Assembly (NCBI GenBank): GCA_900095095.1
Contig: FMBT01000250.1
Span: 1-24,142, forward strand
DNA: 24,142 nt
From: Fragilariopsis cylindrus CCMP1102
Taxonomy: Eukaryota > Bacillariophyta > Bacillariophyceae > Bacillariales > Bacillariaceae
Direction: 5' to 3'
Under the pieces are notes generated by a model. That model had not been told where the DNA came from and did not search any database. It saw only the letters and a program-made list of their open reading frames with translations. The position numbers and the translations under genes are program-made. Shown in pieces: positions 8,696 to 17,695 of this stretch. Numbering within the stretch: position 1 is the first letter of the stretch; every line of letters starts with the position of its first letter.

Positions 8696-9991
8696 ATGTT
8701 GTGGGTTGACAAGTACCGTCCTACCGATTTGGTTTCTCTCGATTATCACGATGATATCAGTCAACGACTTGAATCACTGGCGAAGAACCCAGCGAGTCTT
8801 CCCCATCTATTTTTCTACGGTCCATCTGGAGCGGGTAAACGTACTCGAATCAGCGCCTTTTTGGGAGCTTTATTTGGCCCATCCGCTCACAAATTAAAAC
8901 TCAACCAAAGAGAGTTTACCACACCAACGGGACGAACTGTAGAAATCCACATGATTAGCTCCGATTATCACATCGAACTCTCTCCCGGAGATGCTGGAAC
9001 TAGCGATAGATTCGTCATACAGGATGTCCTCAAAGATATCGCATCGTCGAAGAATATTCGTAGCTCAGTTGCTAACATGCAAGATATGATGGGAAGTAAT
9101 ACAGGTAATAAAAAGGCTGGAGACAACGAGGATGTCGACGAGGACACGAATACTGCTGCCGCTCCCGTCCGTGAGACTGAAATCAAAGTAGTGGTCTTGC
9201 ATCAGGTAGATCGATTAAGCAAACAGGCGCAAGCTGCTCTTCGTCGGACAATGGAGAAATACGCAGTGACCTGTCGATTAATTCTATGTTGTGACTCCCC
9301 TAGCAAGCTTATAGCTCCACTCCGATCTCGTTGTCTTGGTATTCGCGTCGCGGCACCATGCGAAGATGAGGTATGTATGACAATACGAATACGAATACGA
9401 ATACGAATCGTTGTTCTCGCATTTTGTTAATTATATGTTTCTTATTTTTTTTCATTGTTTTCTTCTTCTTCGCTTGCTGTAAAACATATCCTTCAGATTG
9501 CAAAGATCCTCAAAACGGTAGCATCTAAAGAAGAATTTGGTCTTCCCAACTCCGTTGCGATCAAACTTGCTAGAGAAAGTGACCGCAATCTTCGCAAGGC
9601 TTTGCTCATGCTGGAAGCTGCTAAGGTACAGGCTGCTGGAAATGGTGCGATTCCAGAGAACCAATATCTTCCGTCTGCCGACTGGGAAGTATACATTAGA
9701 CAGTTGGCGACAGACATTACGAAAGAGCAAAGTCCCCAAACACTTATGGCAGCGAGGGAAAAACTATATGAACTACTAGTCAATTGCATTCCAGCAAGTA
9801 CCATATTGAAGAGCCTCACGGGGGAGCTATTGAACAATTTAGATGATTCGGTCAAATTGGAAGTCATCGAATGGGCAAGCTTTTATGAACATCGTATTGC
9901 TATGGGAAGCAAGGATATTTTTCACTTAGAGGCCTTTGTTGCCAAATTTATGGCTATCTACAAAAAGTATTTGAACGATTTGTTTGGCTAG
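8696..9991 (+). CDS. RFC3: Replication factor C subunit 3 (human RFC3 / yeast Rfc5 type)
   Basis: This is a small subunit of the RFC clamp loader, which opens PCNA and loads it at primer-template junctions in the nucleus. Exons are 8696-9370 and 9497-9991. The 126-bp intron (donor GTATGT, acceptor CTTCAG) is phase 0 and joins CEDE/IAKILKTV, giving 389 residues. The N-terminus LWVDKYRPTDL is typical of the family. Walker A is GPSGAGKRT at about 42-50. The Walker B position reads VVVLHQVDRL, without a DExx box, as in animal RFC3. The arginine-finger SRC motif is at about 211-213. The C-terminal collar region (DWEVYIRQLA, HLEAFVAKFMAIYKK) is complete. An acidic, Asn/Asp-rich insert at about 128-163 lengthens the protein relative to the ~356-residue human one. 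Confidence 0.97.
9382..9409. repeat. (AATACG)n repeat in the RFC3 intron
   Basis: About four and a half copies of AATACG lie 11 bases after the intron donor GTATGT. Confidence 0.9.
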
Positions 9992-10833
9992 TATATATAG
10001 ACAGCATGTTATTTGAATACTAGTACAATATAGTATCATTTGGAAATAATTACTACTGAAATAAATGTGTACATATGTGTATTGAATGGTTGTGTAACTA
10101 CTGTTCTGAAGTAATTATCTTTATATTGTACCATCATTTACTTGTAGATAGCATTAGCATTGACACATAATTGCTTTATTTCTACTGGGGATATGAGCAA
10201 TATCTATGATAAGGTTAACATAAATGATGTTGCGTTCTAAAGTTGCTTTCCACACCAGCCATACAAGTTAATTATTGTCCCAGTCTGCAGTTGTTTAGAG
10301 TGTATGTAGTGCTATATACAGTCTAACTACTATTAATTATGTGCACTTCACTGATGGAACTGCTCTGACGACAACAACAACAACAATAAATTGGCAATGA
10401 TGTATAAACTACTTATATCATAGAATGGAAGTTAGATTGTACAATGTGAAAGTAGAGGATGAGGCATTCAGCAGCAAGGTAAACTAAGCATTGTGCTTTA
10501 AATAGAGGATCTGGGCAATTCTTCCTTTTCTTTCTCGATTTTTTAATTCGCCGGTGGGGCGGGGGGAGACGGTTTTTCGACAAAATATTCGTATCAATTT
10601 TTAGTTTGTTTTCGAGTACAGAATGTGTGTTGCTTGATATGTTAGTGTTCAAAGCTTTACGAAGTTAGAAATATTATAAGAAAATAATCGATTAGAAATA
10701 CCGTCATATTAGTATTACACACCTTCACCATCGTCACCACCGTCACCAGTATCTTCGGCATCATCATCATCGTCGTCGTCCATCTACCTCCTCTTCTGCT
10801 TCACGCACCGTTGTCGTTCATCATATTTCGAAT
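9992..10833. other. Intergenic region between RFC3 and the Tim17-like gene
   Basis: This is AT-rich sequence with a short (AAC)n tract near 10370 and CAT/CGT trinucleotide runs near 10755-10782, close upstream of the next gene. A 79-codon minus-strand frame at 10413-10652 has low-complexity basic content and no recognised domain, so I do not call it. No tRNA or snRNA was recognised. Confidence 0.4.
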
Positions 10834-11484
10834 ATGTCTTCCTGGGAAAGAGCACGATTCATACCTTGGGAAAAACTACCATTGGTCCAGGACTCGAATA
10901 ATATCTCGGATCAAAAAGAAAGAATAATTCGCGACCTCCAGCGTGAGGCCGACAGAAAGGAAAAATCTCATGCATTAGAACAGCATCGTCTTAATTCGTC
11001 ATCGTCTGACACCATAGGGTTATCGTCGAATGAGCAAACATCATCATTATCGTCGACGTCGACTTCGATGATGCAAACAAATTTTTCTTTCCAATGGGGT
11101 GAGCTGTTCAAAAATTTAGCATTTGGTGGTTGTATCGGATCCATAACTGGATCTGTATTTGGATTCATGGATGGAATGAGAATGGCAGGTCAGAGTGAGG
11201 TCCTCAAAAATGCGTCTAATGTTGCGAAGGGAAAATATCTCATGGAAGGTACCACCCGATCGGCAACCATGTTCGGTGTATTCTTTGGTGGATTCCATGT
11301 TGTCAAATATGGTGTCCGTGTAGCATTTGATCCTGGAGACTATCCTGAAATCGGCCTAGCAGGTGCAATTTCCTTGGGAGGACTTATGTACAATCCTAAT
11401 TTTAGACCTGCAGTTCCATACGCCACAATGCTCATTTTTATGGATTCCTTTCATTTAGTAATGCGTGATTTCAGGAAAGATTAA
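10834..11484 (+). CDS. Tim17/Tim22/Tim23-superfamily-like four-helix membrane protein
   Basis: This is a single-exon, 216-residue protein. The first ~88 residues are hydrophilic and Ser-rich, with a charged helical stretch at about 27-45. Four hydrophobic segments follow at about 94-114, 143-165, 172-187 and 193-210. The first contains glycine-spaced packing (GGCIGSITGSVFG) and the second MFGVFFGGFHVVKYG. This layout is typical of Tim17/22/23-like proteins: mitochondrial inner-membrane import subunits, complex I assembly factor TIMMDC1 and NDUFA11, and plastid or peroxisomal relatives. The spacing of the long TM1-TM2 loop and the R-x2-A motif before TM2 make a TIMMDC1-like role conceivable, but I cannot assign a specific subunit. 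No N-terminal signal peptide or AAF motif is seen, which argues against plastid delivery. Confidence 0.55.
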   Translation: MSSWERARFIPWEKLPLVQDSNNISDQKERIIRDLQREADRKEKSHALEQHRLNSSSSDTIGLSSNEQTSSLSSTSTSMMQTNFSFQWGELFKNLAFGGCIGSITGSVFGFMDGMRMAGQSEVLKNASNVAKGKYLMEGTTRSATMFGVFFGGFHVVKYGVRVAFDPGDYPEIGLAGAISLGGLMYNPNFRPAVPYATMLIFMDSFHLVMRDFRKD

Positions 11485-12262
11485 CAGAACATTAATACTA
11501 CTTAGTTTACGAAGGTGCATAAAAGCTTGCGTTAATAATGATATTTGTGCTATAGCGAGAGTTACTACATAAAATACCTAGGGAGTAAATACTGGACATA
11601 TTGAATATATAACATTTAAATTGATTGAATTATATTTCTTCGTGATTTGATGAAATGTGGTGATGATTTTTAATTACGGTGTTTTTTATAATGCCTCTGT
11701 GCTCATCTGAAGAACTTCATTTATTCGAATCTATTCTCAAATACATAGAACAGAAACGGAGTTTCGTCATCTTGTTTTCTTTTCAACTCGGTCGATACTA
11801 CAGAAAAAACATACAATCGATTTTCTGCGACAACGGTGCGGAGAATAGTTTAATAATACAAGACCAATCCTACGAGCCAATTTTGTTTTCAAATGGTAAA
11901 ATAAATGAATGAAATGGCAGCTTATGCAACATGCCCAACGATATAACATGAAAATAATATAATACTACGCATTGACCATCATTATTTTATTTGTGTGTGT
12001 GTGTGTGTGTGTTGTGTGTGTGTTGTGTGAATTCATATGTTATTAAAGAGTCACATTATTATATTACAATATACAAAGTGCTATCCCGATTTCGAAACCA
12101 TATTACATCGTCACTTATTGCTTTCGGTTGAAATAACATAATTTATTAATTATTAAACAAACCTGTGGGATGTGGGTGGATGGCCAAAACATAGTTGTAG
12201 TACGACTGAATATAACTCCTACTAACCGCACCATATTATTGTGCCCCAATCGCTATTTAAGT
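11485..12262. other. Intergenic region between convergent Tim17-like and FAM32A-like genes
   Basis: Both neighbouring genes end here, so the interval should hold two 3' untranslated regions. A (GT)n tract with TTGTG interruptions lies at 11992-12029. The 77-codon frame at 11679-11912 has no recognisable features. No RNA gene was recognised. Confidence 0.4.
11992..12029. repeat. (GT)n microsatellite
   Basis: GT repeats with two TTGTG interruptions lie in the shared 3' region of two convergent genes. Confidence 0.95.
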
Positions 12263-12637
12263 TTATCCATTACCAGCAGCCGAAACGCGAGGAATATCAT
12301 TAAGTTCAGTCATACTGCCTAGTTTTTCGTTCATCTCTTCGACTCGCTGGCGATGACTTTTCTTTGCAATTTTTTCGTTATCTTCACTCTGGCGTTGCTT
12401 TTTGAATTTCAGTGCCTTTCGTTCAGCTTCGGTCAATTCGTCGTCATCGTCGTCGTCGTCGTCATTATCTGATGCTGCTGATAAATCTTCGATGATCCCA
12501 TGATGTTGGGACGACGAACCCGAAAATTCGTCTTTCGTCTTGTGTTTTGATTTCTTCGTCTTTTTGGAACCTTTTTTAGACTTTTTCTTATCACCCTTGA
12601 AGGACAAGGCTCCACCAAGAAAAGAGGATTTGGTCAT
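12263..12637 (-). CDS. FAM32A: FAM32A-like protein
   Basis: This is a single-exon, 124-residue protein. The start MTKSSFLGGALSFKGDKKKS resembles the family N-terminus (short hydrophobic/Leu-Lys-Gly segment, then a lysine-rich tract). An Asp run of eight at about 60-67 is encoded by a GTC/ATC-type repeat on the plus strand. The conserved C-terminal part reads KKSHRQRVEEMNEKL and then LNDIPRVSAAG, matching the FAM32A signature (HKQRVE...DIPKVS). Human FAM32A is a small nuclear protein found in the post-branching spliceosome, where its C-terminus reaches toward the active site and promotes exon ligation. That role is taken from the family. The length is close to the human 112 residues. Confidence 0.9.
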   Translation of the reverse strand: MTKSSFLGGALSFKGDKKKSKKGSKKTKKSKHKTKDEFSGSSSQHHGIIEDLSAASDNDDDDDDDDELTEAERKALKFKKQRQSEDNEKIAKKSHRQRVEEMNEKLGSMTELNDIPRVSAAGNG

Positions 12638-13193
12638 GATCCTACGTGTATTATCAATAAGTAGTATGAATGAATTGAATCAGGTAAAGATTTGCTTGTA
12701 ACTATAAGCTAGCTAGTAGATGTACTTCTTGAACAGTAATTTGGTTGTAAAGGTTTAAGGTTACAGTTTACTAGTAGGTACTAATATGCAACGCGTTGAG
12801 GGATGTCGAAAGGAATACACAATTTATTTAGATGATGTTTTTAAGTTTGTTTTTTGATTTTTTGCAATTGATTGTTAAAGAGGAATAAAGCAAGGAGAGA
12901 TAAATTTCAGTCGTGTTTCACAAAAAATGTTAAACAATTCATTGACTCCTCGCCTCGCCGATTATCAGAATTCTCATGATCTTAATGATATCAAATAGAA
13001 GTAACAGTTATCATCATTCATCATAGTATACCGGTACGATGAAAATGATACATGGTGTGCGCTATAGTATACGCAATTGGCAAATCGATAGCTTTGAATA
13101 ATTTTCAATAAAGAAGATCGGTGCATTAATGAGTGAAGTAGATCAAAATAAACAAAAGTTGAACGTTCTCGCGGCGACGCGAACAGAAACAAG
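12638..13193. promoter_or_regulatory. Divergent intergenic region between FAM32A-like and Sec6-like genes
   Basis: The two flanking genes diverge from this AT-rich interval. Short minus-strand frames at 12974-13323 show no domain and overlap the Sec6-like first exon. No specific promoter motif can be supported. Confidence 0.35.
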
Positions 13194-15123
13194 ATGAAAA
13201 TTCGTCAATTACAGGATATCCGCCGTCGATCAAAACATTATGGCAATAAGAAAATTGATGGGAATCTATCACTGGCGTCAACATCGTCGGAAGCTGCAGC
13301 TGTAGCAGCATCAAAACGACCATCGGTCAATAGTACTAACACTAACACGAACGAAAATGAACAGGACCAATCACTCTGCATCTTTTTTCTCGATGCCCAG
13401 TGTCAGGAACGACGAATCATTTAGTATTAAACAGTCAAAATACTTCTTTTCAACATACTAGTAGTCTAACTCTTCAGAGTATCGGAGAGATCCCTGTGTC
13501 GGATTTCTTGCGAAGTTTTCGAGACAATGGTTCCCAATTTATCAGTTCTGCATACTTGTGAGTACAATGTTATCAAGGGGTGAAACATAGATCTGATCTC
13601 TCGTTTATTGATCCTATCTTGTATTTTATTTACTTTATTCTACTTTATTCTATTGTATTTTATTGTGTTGTGCTGTCTTGTGTTGTGTTGTGTTGTGTTG
13701 TGTTGTGTTGTGTTGTGTTCTATTTTAGGATGTCATCTCGAGATCTCATCGATAGGTCGGCAATCAATGGAATTCTATCTACTCCTCTTCCTGAAGATAT
13801 TTTTACGTTGGTTGATGCACAATTGACTTTGCTTGACGAATTTCTCCAGGCAAGAAGTCTCACAATGACAGACACCGGTAATGCTATAATAGTGGATGCT
13901 TTGTTATCCATGTTCAGGATTCTATATTATAAACAAAGCCACTACGGAAGCGATTCGCTTTTTCTCCGGGACTTCGATTCGTGTATTGCGAGGATGAATG
14001 ACTACTGGAGGATGGCGAAGAAAACCGATCGTATGGTTCACAATTTGTCTAAGGAGCGCTATCCTCATTTGAATTGGGATAGTACGAAAGTCGGGATGCG
14101 GAAGAGAAAAGAAAAGATGCAACCGGAATGGGATAGATCAACAAACCTTGTCGAACAAAAAGCATCAAATTTAGGTCGACTTGTTTACTTCTGACGCGAT
14201 AAAAGCGTCGCAGCGTACGGCAATTTACATTGTCAAGGAAATTCAACAGTCTGATATTCCACGTGAACTTTTCAGCCGACATTGGGAGGAAGATTTAACA
14301 AAAAATGAGGTGGCGAAATATATTGTTAGGGTTTATGGGGATTATCTGTCAGATATAAAACAGACTTTAGAGTCGGAATATCTGTATCAAAAAGTTGTTT
14401 GTACTCTTATTCGATGCACAGTTTGCTTTTACATGAAATGTTTTATTCTTAAAGCCGAAAGAGTAAGACGCTATGGCCGACGCTATAGTAGTAATAAAAT
14501 TTGTACCGATTTTTTCCTATCTCCGAATAGAGCGATTTTGAGGATGACACATGATATTGAAGGTGTTTCAAAAGTTTTTCCTACGTGTTTCAGAAAGAAG
14601 TACGACAGTTAGGAGAATTGTTACGAGAGAATGTTCAGTTTTGAATGTGCTTTTTCTGGAATGTATGGCTTATGCAGCTGGTCAGAGTGGTTCCGATAGT
14701 CTCGAGGAATTTATCATTGTCGTACATAAACGAACGGGGGCTGATTCGGATGTAACACGTTGTTTTTTGTCGGATGTATTCATTTTAATGAGTTGTAGAA
14801 ACGATCATCAACATGTTGAGGGCACTATCCGCAAAATGAAAGAAGATCTTGATATGATCAAGGATAGTCTCAAAGAGGAACAAATTAAGACATTATCGAT
14901 ACAAGCGACAAAAGATGAGTGCAGCTATTTTCGATTAGATGAGATGTTAATATCAATGTATGAAGACCGAATCCTACAAGAAAATACAGTCTTTTGTGGA
15001 GCAATTGGGGAGGATGTCAGGAAACTGAAATCAAAAATAACTGGGAAGGACACGCATACAAATATGTTATCAAAATTTAAAGAGAAGGGAAAGGAAAGGA
15101 AAGAATACAACAGATGGTGGTAG
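13194..15123 (+). CDS. Sec6/EXOC3-like exocyst subunit, apparently short at the N-terminus, with several frame changes
   Basis: Sec6 is a core subunit of the exocyst, which tethers secretory vesicles to the plasma membrane. My model has exons 13194-13557, 13729-14462 and 14594-15123. Intron 1 (171 bp, donor GTGAGT, acceptor ATTTTAG) is phase 2 and joins SSAYL/MSSRDL. Intron 2 (131 bp, donor GTAAGA, acceptor GTTTCAG) is phase 0. Sec6-like segments include STPLPEDIFTLVDAQLTLLD, IPRELFSRHWEEDL, LGELLRENVQ and the C-terminal HVEGTIRKMKEDLDMIKDSL, which fits the conserved end of the family. Frame changes are needed at about 13361-13424, 14175-14191 and near 14640 (a TTTT run). The product is about 540 residues against roughly 750 in animals; the N-terminal coiled-coil half is not found. 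It may be a divergent gene, a decaying one, or affected by sequence errors. Confidence 0.6.
13680..13719. repeat. (TGTTG)n pentanucleotide repeat in Sec6-like intron 1
   Basis: Eight copies of TGTTG end nine bases before the acceptor ATTTTAG, so the repeat makes up the polypyrimidine region of this intron. Confidence 0.95.
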
Positions 15124-15801
15124 CAAGGGGCAAACACAACAATCATCTACAATACAACCATTCAAATTCTTAAGGTAGTGCTGGATAAACCACTATAAAA
15201 ACCAGTAAGAAAACGATGATGACAATGATGACAAATGATTACTATGCAGTTGTGTAATGCATATATTATTTGAAGAAGTAAATACTCGATAGGTCCTACC
15301 TAATAAAAATAGCGACCCTTTGAAATATGCAGTGGAGAAAGATAATGTTCTCATAACCTGTAAATGCGTCTAGCACCTAACTTCACTAGACTGAAAACTT
15401 CCTAACTATGTACGTATATAAATAGTGTTAACTATTAGAGGTGTGAGCTTAGTTGCTCATGATGTCTTGTACAAGTAAAGTCTATTCGTATACTAGGTGT
15501 TCATTCACTAGTGACTCGTGTCTTATTACACTGTTTTAAATACAGCACACTGTATGAGTGTCGGCTGAAAGACGGACGGACGTTCGTTAAAAATCACAAT
15601 GTTCAAATATCAAATAACAAATAATTGACAAAACGACACAAAATAAAATTGAACCAACTGATGACAATAGTATTCATACTTGATACTGGGTATTAATAAA
15701 CAGATTACATTGTACTCACAATTCATCATAACGAAGAGCCTAAAATAATAATATAACAGACTAGTAAGTTCGGTCAGTTTAAGAGTAGAAACAATAATAA
15801 A
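15124..15801. other. Intergenic region between Sec6-like and SRRM1-like genes
   Basis: This AT-rich sequence has no supported frame and no recognised RNA gene. The last bases before the next start read ACAATAATAAAATG, similar to the leader of EPSPS. Confidence 0.4.
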
Positions 15802-17483
15802 ATGCCTACCATAAAAGGAACCTCATCTGTTACTGATTCTAGAGCGAGACAAAAGGCTTTGAGGAAGACGAAGTTTCCTCGAAATTTCGAAACCAAAGTT
15901 TTACTTCAAAAAGTAAACAAGCCCGTTTTGACACAATGGATTGAACAAAAGGTTACATCTTTGCTTGGATTTGAGGATGAGATTGTAGCCTCTACGGCTA
16001 TAAATTTGTTTTTGCCATCTGATGGTACTTGTACATCTCCCGACGCAAAAAAGGCACAACTGGACTTGGTTGGTTTTCTGGGGGATTCCGCTGCGACATT
16101 CTCTAAAGAATTGTGGAATTTAATGCTAGAAGCTCAAACATGTAGCTCTGGAATTCCTCAAACTTTGTTAGAACAAAAGAAGAAAGAATTGGCAGAGAGG
16201 ATGAATAGAAACAATAATCAACAACAACAACAACAACAACAACAGTATCACCAGCATCGTTCACAGAATAATCACCCACCGTCGGTACCTATCAGAACGA
16301 ATGACCAAAACGACAATGTGCATCTGGTCGACGAAGAGTTAATCGATTTAGTCGGATGAATCAAGATAGAGGCGATGACAACAGTAGAGGAAATTCCAAC
16401 AATAACAACAATAACCGATCAGCAGTAGAATTGTCTGTTCCGATCAGTCCAACCCACGAAAACAATTCTTCCATTGACCAGGATGGTATTAAAAGTATTG
16501 GTCAACCAACGCAACGTCAAGGTAATAAACAAGAAGATGAATTTGGACGGGCGCTTCCACTGATCGTAAATGAAAAAAAGCCGCCACGTACTGAGACTGA
16601 GGATAAACAGGATGATCGCGCAAAGTCTCATGCTGATACATCAACCTCCCGTCGTCGTAATGGTCGAAGTCGAAGCCGGAGTCGAAGTCGAAGTCGAGAT
16701 GAAAATAGAAATGACCGAGGTAGAGATAATTCAGATATTAGAAGACGATCCGCCAATAGAGATACCGGTAGACACAGGGGGGCGAATGATGACAGGAGGT
16801 TCGATGATAGAAGAGAACATAACTATAATCATCATCAACGTCGTCATGATCATTACTATGATCGTGATCGTGATAGTGATCGTGATCGCTACTATTACAA
16901 TAGTCGGGGAGGAGGAGATAGCTACAATGATGATCGAGGACGTGACCGAAATCGAAATCGACATAGTTACCATTACGACGACAACGACCGCGAAATGGAC
17001 AATCTCAAACGGCGTTTAGTACATTTAAAACAACAAGGCAATCGAAGTACAAGTGTTGATAAGATCAACGAGGAGACAACTAACGTTAATGAAATAAAAT
17101 CCATTCAAGAAAGAATTTATCAATTAGAGCAACGCAGACGGAGATATCCCTCTACTTCTCCACGCGCTCGTGACGATGATGATTATCGTCGTCGTAGTAG
17201 CCGGAGCTATCAGGATAGTAATCGCAGTGGTCGCGACTCGCATCATCGAAAAGACGGTCGACGCAAACGGAATAATAGTATAAATTCGGATAGCTCTCGT
17301 TCGATGGACTCTGACTCGGTAGATTGTGCTCATAATAAAGATAACGATTATGGTGATAAGGGCAGTCATCCAAGCCATAGTCCCTCTCCAGAAGTTGTAG
17401 ATGGGGGAAATAAAAACAAGAGTAAGATGAAACGTCAAAGACGGCACCGATCGAGGAGTTGCAGCGAAGTTTCTGACAAATAA
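15802..17483 (+). CDS. SRRM1-like PWI-domain splicing coactivator with RS domain, in two overlapping frames
   Basis: SRRM1 (SRm160) is a nuclear splicing coactivator that binds RNA through its PWI domain and other factors through RS repeats. The first part (15802-16359, 185 codons) has the PWI domain at about 30-135: KVNKPVLTQWIEQKVTSLLG, FEDEIVA, LTGF-like LDLVGFLGD and IPQTLLEQKKKEL. Low-complexity Gln/His/Asn sequence follows. The second part (16300-17483) is in another frame and holds RSRSRSRSRSR, repeated Arg/Asp/Asn/Tyr and Ser/Arg sequence, and ends RSRSCSEVSDK. The stop of the first frame overlaps an ATG of the second (ATGA at 16356-16359). The change equals stepping back one base, somewhere in about 16303-16357. 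A 71-bp intron with a weak GTCGGT donor is arithmetically possible. The two halves together make a normal SRRM1 layout of about 560 residues. Confidence 0.82.
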
Positions 17484-17575
17484 ATTACCATATTCAATAT
17501 TACAAGAAAACAAGTATACTTCATTAAAGTAATGTGCTGTCTGAGCAGAATCAATCAATCTATACCTGTAATATT

Positions 17576-17610
17576 ATATTATACTATACTATACTATACT
17601 ATATTATAAT
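17576..17610. repeat. (ACTAT)n repeat
   Basis: Several copies of the pentamer ACTAT, flanked by TATTATA words, lie between the convergent SRRM1-like and ATG12 genes. Confidence 0.85.
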
Positions 17611-17695
17611 TTATATTTTAGGATTACATGAATATTATATATCATGTAGTAATAGTTAATTATTATACACGTATTCGATTACAAGTACGAGTAGG

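Noticed and set aside
10413-10652. 79-codon minus-strand frame
   Set aside because: It has low-complexity basic content, no domain and no supported splice partners.
9992-10833. Search for tRNA, snRNA or snoRNA genes in the intergenic gaps
   Set aside because: I found no B box (GGTTCRANTCC), cloverleaf, snRNA-like core or paired C/D boxes by eye here or in the other gaps; a covariance-model scan would be decisive.
14574-14593. A 20-base mini-intron (GTTTTT...TTTCAG) in the Sec6-like gene
   Set aside because: It is arithmetically possible, but a 131-bp intron with donor GTAAGA at 14463 and the same acceptor fits the other introns and gives a good Sec6-like junction.
16570-17019. Overlapping frames on both strands in the SRRM1 RS region
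   Set aside because: These Ile/Val/Thr-rich or Met/Glu-rich frames are shadows of Arg/Asp/Asn repeat codons.
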